Shown here piece by piece: positions 16,765 to 25,600 of a stretch of 64,000 nt of DNA. Source of the DNA: Flavobacteriales bacterium (lineage in GTDB: Bacteria > Bacteroidota > Bacteroidia > UBA10329); NCBI GenBank assembly GCA_021739695.1, contig JAIPBM010000027.1, forward strand, positions 1-64,000, in the 5' to 3' direction. The position numbers and the translations under genes were made by a program. How positions within the stretch are numbered: the stretch's first letter is position 1; each line of letters opens with the position of its first letter. The notes under the pieces were generated by a model. It was not told where the DNA came from and searched no databases. It was given only the letters and a program-made list of their open reading frames with translations.

Positions 16765-17763
16765 TCAGAGTTTCATTTTGTGAATGGACTGGAAGAACAG
16801 GATCTCCTTCTTACCAATGTCCGAAAGTTGATCGGCCAGATCTTGATAGGTCATGCCATCGGCACGGTCTTTCACCATCCGTCCGCAATCGTACGCGAAG
16901 TTGCGCCACAGATCACCGATCTTGGTGATCTCCAAGCTCTTCTTGTGCAATATCGGATTACCTAATCTCGAACCAGCTTCCTGCAAAAATGCCCCGAACA
17001 TGAAGCGGAAACCTGCTCCGCCTGTTCCGATCTCTTCCTGCATCCTTACAATGTTCCCTAGGTATTTCTTGGCTTCTTCCTTGCCGTATTTCTTCTCATA
17101 ATTGGCAACGCGCGAAGCCAGAAAACCAATTGCTCGTCCTCCGAAGATCGGCAATGGAATAGTGCCCATATCCTTGGCTGTGTATTTCAATCCTTTGATG
17201 ATGGCCGCGTTCACGTCAATGTCCTTCGGAACATGCGTTGGGTAATACATCCGTCCGTTCGTGTTCGGCATTCCTTTGGCAAAACGAGCACGAATCAGCA
17301 TTCTGCGATCGATCACTTCGGGCTTCTCCAAAATCGGGTCAGAAACCAGATAATCATCGCCTTCCTTTCCGTACACCACAATATTGTGCGCATTGAAATG
17401 GAAGCGGAACGCACGCGGCAAGTAGGGCAGGTAGAATACGCTGGTCAGCATGCCTACGGGCAATCCTTGCTCCAAACAGGCATCCAACTCATTCATCGCC
17501 TTTTCGGGAGATGAGAACGATTGACGCTTCATTTCCACTCCCGTTCTGTTCGAAAACTTCTTGAAAATATCGCCAGGCATAATGCGATAGGTTGTAACTG
17601 GTAAACCATTCACTTTGATAAATGGCATGTGCGCGAAGAACAGACCCGAACCAATGCCCAAGGCCAAAGGTTCAGAAATATCCAAACCGTGATGCCTCAT
17701 CAAATTGGAAATAACGCCCGTCTCGCAATGAGCCGATTGGCGGTGCTCGAAATCTATCTTCAT
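16765..17763 (-). CDS. BtrH-like acyltransferase (BtrH_N domain)
   Basis: A 332-residue protein with the BtrH N-terminal domain, a cysteine-peptidase-like fold. SAHCETGVISN supplies the candidate nucleophile Cys13, and FNAHNIVVYG with LVSDP supply a His and Asp that could complete the triad. The C-terminal half is helical, as in the DUF4872 region. In butirosin biosynthesis BtrH moves an acyl group from an ACP to an amine. In Bacteroidota, homologues sit with ABC transporters in flexirubin/dialkylresorcinol loci. Here it is the first enzyme gene of the minus-strand operon, so transfer of an ACP-bound chain to an acceptor is a reasonable inference. Confidence 0.85.
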   Translation of the reverse strand: MKIDFEHRQSAHCETGVISNLMRHHGLDISEPLALGIGSGLFFAHMPFIKVNGLPVTTYRIMPGDIFKKFSNRTGVEMKRQSFSSPEKAMNELDACLEQGLPVGMLTSVFYLPYLPRAFRFHFNAHNIVVYGKEGDDYLVSDPILEKPEVIDRRMLIRARFAKGMPNTNGRMYYPTHVPKDIDVNAAIIKGLKYTAKDMGTIPLPIFGGRAIGFLASRVANYEKKYGKEEAKKYLGNIVRMQEEIGTGGAGFRFMFGAFLQEAGSRLGNPILHKKSLEITKIGDLWRNFAYDCGRMVKDRADGMTYQDLADQLSDIGKKEILFFQSIHKMKL

Positions 17764-17777
17764 TCTTTTTTTTGAAA

Positions 17778-17860
17778 GGGTTATTGGTTATTCGTTAAAG
17801 GTTATTAAGGACCAACGAACCCACAATAACCCAGTAACCCAATAACCAATAACTAATAAC
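17778..17860. repeat. GGTTATT/AATAACC inverted repeat
   Basis: GGGTTATTGGTTATT (17778-17792) is complementary to several AATAACC units between 17825 and 17860, which also repeat in tandem. The stop codon of the HTH gene lies inside the right arm. This TTATTGG-type palindrome sits between the HTH gene and the BtrH-like gene and may end or weaken transcription from the former. Confidence 0.65.
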
Positions 17861-18248
17861 TCTTCAACTCCCCAACCGTAATATCGAACACCTCTGCGTA
17901 GCGCTTCAAGGTCTTTTCATCCAAACTATTGAAGCCGCTCGGCTCCAAATGTTTGCTCACATTCCGTTTCGAAATATCCATGTATTGGCTCAACATGCCC
18001 ACATCCATAATGTTCTTTTCCATGTGGTAAGCCAGCGGACTCAATTCTCCGGCCTCAATCTTCTTTTTTGTCTCTTCAACCTTCTTGTTGATCTCTTCCC
18101 AAGCCTGATTGAGCACTACATTCTCTGGCTCCCAACCCGAACTTCCAACGGTTCCATAGTTGCCATCGTCATCAATGGCGTATTTCACCACCTTGAATTT
18201 TCCTTCGAATAGATTTTCATCGTCCTGTGGGACTTCGTTCTTTTTCAT
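17853..18248 (-). CDS. HTH-domain protein, possible regulator
   Basis: A 131-residue acidic protein. Residues about 75-131 look like a helix-turn-helix: MLSQYMDISKRNVSKHLEP followed by LKRYAEVFDITVGEL, close to the helix pattern of XRE-like repressors. The N-terminal half (FKVVKYAIDDDGNYGTVGS) is short and unrecognised, with a charged helix between. It precedes the BtrH-ABC-halogenase genes on the same strand, so it may regulate them, but this is an inference from position. An exact -7 promoter element ends four bases before the ATG, which would give a leaderless or nearly leaderless mRNA. Confidence 0.65.
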   Translation of the reverse strand: MKKNEVPQDDENLFEGKFKVVKYAIDDDGNYGTVGSSGWEPENVVLNQAWEEINKKVEETKKKIEAGELSPLAYHMEKNIMDVGMLSQYMDISKRNVSKHLEPSGFNSLDEKTLKRYAEVFDITVGELKSY

Positions 18249-18252
18249 GCCG

Positions 18253-18260
18253 CAAAGTTA
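18253..18260 (-). promoter_or_regulatory. -7 element directly before the HTH gene
   Basis: On the minus strand TAACTTTG matches TAnnTTTG exactly and is separated from the ATG by only CGGC. Transcription would start at or next to the start codon. No good -33 element was found. Confidence 0.5.
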
Positions 18261-18378
18261 AGAGGCCGAACGAGTTGCAGATAATGCTTTTGCTCAGTGT
18301 GTTTTCAGATGGCCCAAAATCTGAAATCCCTTATCCTTGATCTTTGAAATCTCCTATCTGAATACTAACATCTTACGA

Positions 18379-18469
18379 GGGCGTTCCCCTTGCTTCGCGG
18401 GTCAGGCTGTCCGCTATATCTTTTTTGCGAAAAGCAAAAAAGGATGCCGCTTCCATCCTTAACGCGGGC
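18379..18469. repeat. Palindromic repeat with GGGCGTT/AACGCGGGC ends
   Basis: The element starts GGGCGTTCCCC and ends CTTAACGCGGGC. Its centre is a strong hairpin, TCTTTTTTGC-GAAA-AGCAAAAAAGGA, near 18419-18444. Sequences with this order of words recur in intergenic regions of many Bacteroidota genomes as far as I recall. It lies between the alpha/beta hydrolase stop and the HTH gene start region. Confidence 0.7.
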
Positions 18470-18476
18470 GCTTTTG

Positions 18477-19310
18477 TCAATTCTTGTCGCTAAGGAAACG
18501 TAGAATCTCCTTGGCCAGCAGTTTCGGTTCTTCCAATGGAACTAAATGCCCAGCATTCTTCATTTCAATCAACGTTCCTGTTCTGTTCACTGATTTCCAG
18601 TGCGCCCAAACTTCTTTCGTTATCGTATCCGAAGTTTCGCCTCTAAATGCAATAAATGGATGTTTCAGTTTTTTCAGATTCTTCCACGGATTGATCACCG
18701 TCAAAAAAATCTGTGCTTCCCATTCTTTCGAATAATTCAATCTGGCTTCACCGTTTTCAGCTTCGTCCGTCACCGCATTCACATAATCCCACAACGATCC
18801 ATCACCGATCTGTTCAAAAACCTTCTTGCTTCTGAAATGGGCGAAAACCGCATTTCTACTCTTCCAGCTTTCTGTTCGCGTCAGTGTTTTCTTAACAATC
18901 GGGTTGATCTTTTTCATCAGGAATTTCGGCAGAATGGCCGATACCACATAAACCCAATTAGGCAAGATCACAGGTTCAATCAATACCAGTTTCTTGAAAA
19001 GGTCAGGTCGTTCATTGGCAGCAATCACCGTACAAATGCTTCCAAACGAATGACCTAATCCGATCACGTTCTTCAATTGCTGCTCGTCCAAAAAACGAAT
19101 CAGATCATCAGCAGCTTCTCGCCAAGAATGAAAATCCGAGAATGGCGAATTGTCCCACAAAGGCCGAGCATTCATTCCTATCACGTGGTAATTCGGAATC
19201 AATTCATCGACCAACTTCTGGTACGATTGAGCAGGGAAACCGTTGGCATGCGCCAAATGGATAACATCTCCATTTCCTCCAAAATCAACAAACGGAATGT
19301 TCGCACTCAT
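18477..19310 (-). CDS. Alpha/beta hydrolase
   Basis: A 277-residue cytoplasmic alpha/beta-fold hydrolase. The nucleophile elbow is GHSFG (Ser88), the oxyanion region is HANGFP, and the histidine lies in NAGHLVPLEEP near residue 256, with a candidate Asp in the GETSD segment. The substrate is not evident; esters are likely. Its ATG overlaps the WbqC stop as ATGA, so the two are co-translated. A palindromic repeat follows its stop codon and separates it from the HTH gene. Confidence 0.88.
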   Translation of the reverse strand: MSANIPFVDFGGNGDVIHLAHANGFPAQSYQKLVDELIPNYHVIGMNARPLWDNSPFSDFHSWREAADDLIRFLDEQQLKNVIGLGHSFGSICTVIAANERPDLFKKLVLIEPVILPNWVYVVSAILPKFLMKKINPIVKKTLTRTESWKSRNAVFAHFRSKKVFEQIGDGSLWDYVNAVTDEAENGEARLNYSKEWEAQIFLTVINPWKNLKKLKHPFIAFRGETSDTITKEVWAHWKSVNRTGTLIEMKNAGHLVPLEEPKLLAKEILRFLSDKN

Positions 19311-19930
19311 TTGTTTAGCTCAAGTGCTCGCAAATAATCTACTGCTCGCGGACCAAAGCAGAAAAGCAGATCGAGAATGCTCATGTCGGCCACAAATTCC
19401 TGCCTATCGCTAAAAACCTGAATGTAGCGTGGATACGTTTTTACAGGATTCTCCGCTGCGTAGTTCTGCTTGTTCCAAGCGTTACGCAGGTCAATTCCTT
19501 CAAATTCGGCTTCGTAACTGCTGGTGAATATCGGTTCAAACTTCAAGTCCAGTAGATCGCAGATCAGCTTGGTAGATTCCAGATCGGTTTCGAAATGATT
19601 CGTGTGGTTTTTTTGAAAGAATGGTAGCAGATCATCTTCGTAATACTCGAAATAGGGCGATTTCCGATAGGCTGATTCTAAGCTACGCCAATGCAGCGTT
19701 TTCCAATCTTCTAGCTGATGGATAATACTTTCAGAAATTGTCTGCCTATCCTCCGATTTCAATCTGGGAACTAGCAGGTTCATTTGTCCGTTAGCGCCTA
19801 AAATGGTGCAACGGTTCCGCAACGATTGCTTCACGAAATGTTCGTGTTTCTCGATGGTTATATCCTCGCGCAGCAAATAGGCGAAATAGCTGATAGGAGG
19901 GAAGTAGCCAATTGGAAGAACCGTTGTCAT
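19307..19930 (-). CDS. WbqC-family protein
   Basis: WbqC proteins occur in surface-polysaccharide and other loci and are thought to be involved in modified sugar or glycolipid formation, though their chemistry is not firmly known. The opening VLPIGYFPPISYFAYLL and the block SLRNRCTILGANGQMNLLVP are family hallmarks, as is FGPRAVDYL near the end. The ATG at 19930 gives 207 residues and places GYFPP near the N-terminus; an ATG eight codons earlier (19954) is also possible. It forms a two-gene unit with the hydrolase and is divergent from the deiminase gene. Confidence 0.85.
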   Translation of the reverse strand: MTTVLPIGYFPPISYFAYLLREDITIEKHEHFVKQSLRNRCTILGANGQMNLLVPRLKSEDRQTISESIIHQLEDWKTLHWRSLESAYRKSPYFEYYEDDLLPFFQKNHTNHFETDLESTKLICDLLDLKFEPIFTSSYEAEFEGIDLRNAWNKQNYAAENPVKTYPRYIQVFSDRQEFVADMSILDLLFCFGPRAVDYLRALELNK

Positions 19931-19978
19931 TGGGCGCGAAAATAGCGCTTGCATGACAGATAGAACGGTACGCGTTTC

Positions 19979-19986
19979 TACATTTG
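19979..19986 (+). promoter_or_regulatory. -7 element before the deiminase-like gene
   Basis: TACATTTG matches TAnnTTTG exactly and lies 19 bp before the ATG at 20006, giving a leader of about 12-16 nt. A -33 element at the expected distance was not clear. Confidence 0.5.
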
Positions 19987-20005
19987 ATGCATATCAGCTA
20001 TTCTC

Positions 20006-21730
20006 ATGCATCAATTCAGATCAATTATTGGCATCGTTGCACTGTTTTGCAGTCAATCGGTGTTTGCCCAATTCTTGCCGCATTCGCTAACAGCAGCAGA
20101 AAAAACGATGGATTACCAACCGCCAGCAGCGCTTGGTTTTACAACACCGCCATCATCGCCTGTCCGGACTCCTGCAGAATGGGAAGAGATTGATGGACTG
20201 TTTGTGCGATGGGAAGGCATATGGTCGCGTTCTGTGCTACGCGATATTGTGAAGTATGCGAAAGAAGAATGCACTGTTTATGTGATTACAGAAAGCCAAA
20301 GTTCTGTAATCACCTATCTCAATCAATTCGGAATTGACCAAGCCAACATTGTTTTTGTAAACGAACCATCAAATAGTATTTGGTTCAGAGATTACGGACA
20401 ATGGAACGTTTACACCAACGATGTTGATTCCTTGCTTTGGGTAGATTGGATCTATAATCGCCCGCGGCCTTATGACGATGTGCTTCCAGTATCGCTGTCA
20501 GATATGCTCAATATTCCATTGTATCAAACACTATCAGCCCCAAACGATCTTGTAAATACGGGTGGGAATTTCATGGTAGATGGCTTCGGAACTGCGTTCG
20601 CTTCCGAACTGATTCTTGATGAGAATGACGCGCCAAATCAATACGGAACTTCTGATCATTCAGAATCTGAGATTGATCAGATCATGATGGATTTTATGGG
20701 AATTGACCGATACATAAAAATGCCAACGCTTCCGTACGATGGCATTCATCACATTGATATGCACATGAAATTGCTTGATGAGGAAACCTTGCTCATTGGA
20801 CAATATCCATCGGGCGTTGCTGATGGTCCGCAGATCGAGTCAAATCTGAATTATGTTCTCAATAATTTCAATTCTGTATTCGGCACGCAATACAAGGTCA
20901 TTCGTATTCCAATGCCACCAGAAGGAGGACAATATCCTAACCAAAACGGAGATTACAGAACGTACACCAATTCGGTATTCGTGAACAATACGATACTAGT
21001 TCCGATGTATGAAGAACAATGGGATACAACGGCTCTTCGAATCTATCGCCAAGCTTTGCCAGGTTATAAGGTAATTGGAATTGACTGCAACGAGATCATC
21101 ACGGCTTCTGGTGCTATTCATTGCATCACCAAAGCACTTAGTTCTGATGATCCGTTGCTGATCCGACATCAACCATTAGCTGACCAACAGTTTGCTCCTT
21201 TTGACTATCAGATTGATGCGCTTGTTCAGCACGCTGAAGGAATTAGCTCGGCTTCGGTTTATTGGACAACAGACACGACAATCGCTTACTCGTCAGTACC
21301 AATGACACTTACCGATCCAGCGAATAATACTTGGACCGGTTATATCCCTTATCAGCAGGCTGGGGCAGAGGTGTTTTATTATATCCATGCTGAAGCAACC
21401 AATGGCAAACAACAAAATCGCCCGATGCCTGCACCTGAAGGTTACTGGAATTTTCACATTTTCGGATCTCCAACTGGGGTAGAAGACCTTGATGCTGTTG
21501 CCATTACTGTGTATCCGAATCCTTCAACTGGAGTATTCAACGTGGTAATGGAAAATGCAGAAACAGCTGATTACCAAGTGACAGACATAGCTGGTAAAGT
21601 ACTGGTAAAGGGAAGTTTGTCGACAGACAGAAAGTTGCTAGACCTTTCAGCCTACAGTGCAGGAGTTTACTTTATTACAGTGAACTCAACTAGCTGGGAA
21701 TCAACACATATGTTGAATCTGTTGGATTAA
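20006..21730 (+). CDS. Secreted agmatine/peptidylarginine deiminase-like protein with T9SS tail
   Basis: A 574-residue secreted guanidino-group-modifying enzyme. It has a signal peptide (to about residue 21), a pentein-fold catalytic domain (about 50-385), a beta-sandwich domain (about 400-475) and a T9SS sorting domain starting at VYPNPSTG. Catalytic residues are in place: Asp129 in WFRDYG, His249 and Asp251 in HHIDMH, Asn322 in YTNS and Cys373 in GAIHCITK. The domain order and secretion route match the Porphyromonas enzyme PPAD, which citrullinates C-terminal arginines; cytoplasmic agmatine deiminases lack the signal and tail. Its substrate could be agmatine or peptide arginine. Its stop overlaps that of the convergent TPR gene. 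Confidence 0.88.
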   Translation: MHQFRSIIGIVALFCSQSVFAQFLPHSLTAAEKTMDYQPPAALGFTTPPSSPVRTPAEWEEIDGLFVRWEGIWSRSVLRDIVKYAKEECTVYVITESQSSVITYLNQFGIDQANIVFVNEPSNSIWFRDYGQWNVYTNDVDSLLWVDWIYNRPRPYDDVLPVSLSDMLNIPLYQTLSAPNDLVNTGGNFMVDGFGTAFASELILDENDAPNQYGTSDHSESEIDQIMMDFMGIDRYIKMPTLPYDGIHHIDMHMKLLDEETLLIGQYPSGVADGPQIESNLNYVLNNFNSVFGTQYKVIRIPMPPEGGQYPNQNGDYRTYTNSVFVNNTILVPMYEEQWDTTALRIYRQALPGYKVIGIDCNEIITASGAIHCITKALSSDDPLLIRHQPLADQQFAPFDYQIDALVQHAEGISSASVYWTTDTTIAYSSVPMTLTDPANNTWTGYIPYQQAGAEVFYYIHAEATNGKQQNRPMPAPEGYWNFHIFGSPTGVEDLDAVAITVYPNPSTGVFNVVMENAETADYQVTDIAGKVLVKGSLSTDRKLLDLSAYSAGVYFITVNSTSWESTHMLNLLD

Positions 21731-22638
21731 AATCCACAGAATTTATTCCGCTGTTCAATTGCCACTTCAAGTCCTAAACTTGAAGCTTTCACAATATCAG
21801 CGCAACCATCATCTTTCTTACCAATGATCACTTTTTCAACTCCACGGTTCATGTACGATTCAGCGTCCTCAGGATTGATGGAAATTGCTTTTGAAAAATC
21901 ACGGATTGCATCTTGATGCTGGTCTCTTTTTGAGTAGGCAATTCCTCTATTGTAAAACGCGTCTGCGTAGTTTGGGTCAACAACAATGGCTTGCGTATAA
22001 TCAGCAATGGCACGTTCAAATTCTTCTTTCATTCGGTAAACGATACCTCGGTTTACGTAACCTTCAGCGCTGACTTTATTTACGCGAATAGCAGATGAAA
22101 AATCTTCAATTGCTTTGTCAAACTGATTCATCTGGCGGTAAGATATACCACGATTGATGTAAGCATCCATATTTGATTTATCTGCATCCAGTACGGTTGT
22201 ATAGTCTTTGATTGCCTCTTCGTGCATGGCAAGATTTGTAAGCGCCTTTCCACGGTTAAGTCTCGCTTCCATATTATCGGGAAGCAAGTTCACAGCCGGA
22301 TTGAAGTTGGCTAATGCTGCTTTCGAATTTCCTACAGCATTGTAGAGATTACCAGCAGTTAAATATGCTTGAGCATTGCTTGGGTCAAGGCTCGTTGTTT
22401 TTTCAAAGTCTGAAAGGGCACCTGTAGTTTGACCTATGGCTGCTTTGGCAACACCTCTCCAATAATACGCATCCGTGTATTTTGAATCCAAGCTGATACA
22501 TTGGTCGAAATCAGCGATAGCCCCTTGCATATCGCCTGCTTGGGCCTTGCCAATTGCTGTTTTGAAGTATTGAGACGCGTCTTGCCCAAAACTTTTGGTT
22601 GCAAACATGAAAGAGAAGGCGAGTAGTAAATATCTCAT
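21727..22638 (-). CDS. Secreted TPR-repeat protein
   Basis: A 303-residue periplasmic protein: signal peptide MRYLLLAFSFMFATKSFGQ, then about eight tetratricopeptide repeats with the usual pattern, for example AYYWRGVAKAAIGQTTGAL and DAFYNRGIAYSKRDQHQDAI. TPR proteins of this kind hold protein partners rather than catalyse. An ATG eight codons upstream (22662) is in frame, but starting at 22638 gives a normal signal peptide. It follows the propeller/PP2C gene by about 60 bp on the same strand, so the two may be cotranscribed. It overlaps the deiminase stop by four bases. Confidence 0.88.
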   Translation of the reverse strand: MRYLLLAFSFMFATKSFGQDASQYFKTAIGKAQAGDMQGAIADFDQCISLDSKYTDAYYWRGVAKAAIGQTTGALSDFEKTTSLDPSNAQAYLTAGNLYNAVGNSKAALANFNPAVNLLPDNMEARLNRGKALTNLAMHEEAIKDYTTVLDADKSNMDAYINRGISYRQMNQFDKAIEDFSSAIRVNKVSAEGYVNRGIVYRMKEEFERAIADYTQAIVVDPNYADAFYNRGIAYSKRDQHQDAIRDFSKAISINPEDAESYMNRGVEKVIIGKKDDGCADIVKASSLGLEVAIEQRNKFCGF

Positions 22639-22698
22639 TGAATTCTTTGGGTTTTGTGGCATGCGTACGCGTTCTACGTAGTTTATGATTTTTTGTTT

Positions 22699-25600
22699 CT
22701 AAGCAATTCGTACTCCCATGACAATAATGTCATCAACTTGTTCGAGGTTACCTTTCCAGTTTTGCAATTGCTTGCTTACAAAATCGTATTGATTATCGAC
22801 TGGTTTTGTGTGAATTTCCTGCAACATGGCCTTGAAACGTCTGATCATGAATTTCTTTCCATTGTGCCCTCCAAACTGGTCGGCAAACCCGTCAGAGAAA
22901 ATGTAAACCATGTCTCCCGATTGCACTTGTATGGAATGGTTGGTGAACTCTCGGATCTCCTCTCCAACGAATGTTCCCACAGGAAAACGGTTCCCCTTGA
23001 TTTCCTGTAATTCTCCATCTCTGAATAGATATAAAGGGTTGTATGCACCAGCGAATTCCAGAATATTTGTCTCTTCATCCCAACAGCACAAGGCAATATC
23101 CATACCATCTTTTACGGTAGATTCCTCGTAGGTCTGATGCAAGGTGTTGGTTACACCAAGGTTAAGAAATTCAAGTATTTCAGATGGTTTGGTAAGGCCA
23201 ATCTGTCTAATAGCCTGTTGCAATAGATTGTTTGCCACTATCGACATGAATCCTCCGGGTACACCGTGACCGGTGCAGTCTACTGCACAGAAAATCCGTT
23301 TTGACCCTACTCTTTCTGCTAGATAAAAATCACCGCTTACAAGATCTTTCGATTGGAAAAACACAAATGAATTTGGTAAAATGTCTTGAACATCGCGCCA
23401 TGCTGGAAAAATGGCTTTTTGAATGCGCTTGGCGTACTTGATACTGTCTGTAATATCCTTTGCAAACTTGGCTATTTCATCTCGGCTGCGTTCAATTTCG
23501 GTCTTTTGTTCTTCAATTTCAATAGTGCGTTCGTAAACAAGTTGTTCAAGTTCCGTTTTGTCTTTTATCAGTTTGTACGTCCGGTACCGAACAAATGCGA
23601 TGACGCCCAGCGTGAGTGAAATTCCAAATAACGTCCAAAACCACCAGGTTAGCCACCATGGTTTTGAAACTGAGAACTGATAGACGACAGGTTCAGTAGT
23701 CCATTCGCCTCCGTTTTTAGAAGCATAAACAATAAGCGTGTAATCACCGTTGGGTATAGTGTTCTTTATCTCATCATTCCCTTCTTGAACTTGCCAAGTG
23801 TTTGAAAGTCCTTTCCATTGATATTTGTATTTGATTTTGTCAGGATTTCGTAGGGAGATTCCTGCCAACTTGAAGCTGATATCGTATTTATCATAAGGCA
23901 ACTTTAAGTTTGGAATCATTTGTTGCTTGATTCCGTTTATCAACATTTCACTTATCGATAATTGTGGCGCACTTTTGCTTGATTTGTCAATGCTTGGATT
24001 GAATTTCACAACGTTGTGAGTTGAAGAAATCCATATGTTTCCGTCCTGGTCTTTGAATAGGAAGGAGACCATGCTGTTTTCGGTTGGCGAAAGCTCTTCT
24101 CGATTTACAATTCGATTTACTGTTAGGTCTGAAGTAAGTTGAGTAATTGATTTTTGGTGGCTTACCCAAATGAAACCATCATTGTCCAAAACCATCTGGT
24201 AGCAGTAGTTTGATGGCAGACCGTTTTCTGTGTTGATGGGATGAGCTATTCCGTTTTCTAGAACAAAAATTCCGTTACCCATAGTGGAGAACCATAGTCG
24301 ACCTTTTGCATCTTGCAGGATGTAACTTACATCTACAATATTTTGGGCTTCACCTTTTTCTATGAACCGGACCTTGTCTTTCCACAAATACGCTATACGG
24401 TTGCCTTGACAAGCGACCCAAAGGCGGTCTTCATTGTCCAAATAACTGAATTTGACATTATTGTGTGGAAGACCATCGAGCGTTGTAAGATGTCGTTTTA
24501 GTGTTCCATTAAACGACAGTTGTAGCAATCCGGATTTTGTTCCGGCCATTACGCCACCATTAGTTGGTAGAATATAATTAATGGCATCTCCGAGGGTTCC
24601 TGCGTTCAGATCTATATGGTCAAACGCAGTTGAGCCCACAGCAAGCCTGTATATTCCAGACTTTAATGTCCCTACCCAAATGGTGCCGAATTTATCTTCA
24701 GAAATGGCAGTCACCTCATTTCCGCCAACGTAATGGTACTCGTATTTTGAATTTTGCGCGTATTCTGAAGTTTTAAAAAGGCCTTTGTCTATACCTAGCC
24801 AGACGTTACCTTTTGAATCTCTGAAGAGTTGAGTTATGGATTGTTCCTTTAACCAGTTCTCATCAAATGGTTGATGAAAAACATTTTCCACAATTTGCAC
24901 AAGACCACCGCCAAAAGTGGCTATCCAAATATTGGATTCATTATCCTGGAAGATGTCACGAATCAGTTGATCACTTTCAATGTGGCCTTCAAACCGTTGC
25001 TCAACGAATTGAAATCGTTCTGCACCAAAAAATTCTAATCGGATAAGACCATTACCGAAAGTGCCTAACCAAATTCTGCCTAAACGATCAGCAAATATTG
25101 TCTGTACATCATCAACGCTTTCGCCCGTTGACAGTTTAAATTGGGAGACTTCCTGATTCTTTGTAAAAGGAGCCTGTACTGTAAAAAGCCCTGCATCTTC
25201 AGTACCAACCCAAAGTTGGTCCTTTCGGGTTTCATAATGGAGTGCCGTGATCTTCGTTTCAGGCAATCCGTCAATATGTCTTAATACCTGAAAGTCATTG
25301 CCTACTTCAAATCGGATTAACCATAGACCATCATTACTTCCAATGATAAACTCTTTGTGTTTGTAAGGAATAACCGCATTGATAAGCATATCCCTTTCGG
25401 ACATATCGTATCTGCTGGTGTCTGTTCCGTTCGCCCAAAACACAGATCCAGAACGTGAAAATGCCCAAATACCGTCCTTAGCATCCTTGTAAATGTGCTT
25501 TATTTGTCCGTCAATTCCGGTTTTAATGATTTGAGGTGTGTTACTCTCATAAACGCCTATCGCTCCATCAAATCTGCCAAACCAAACTTCGTTCTCACCT

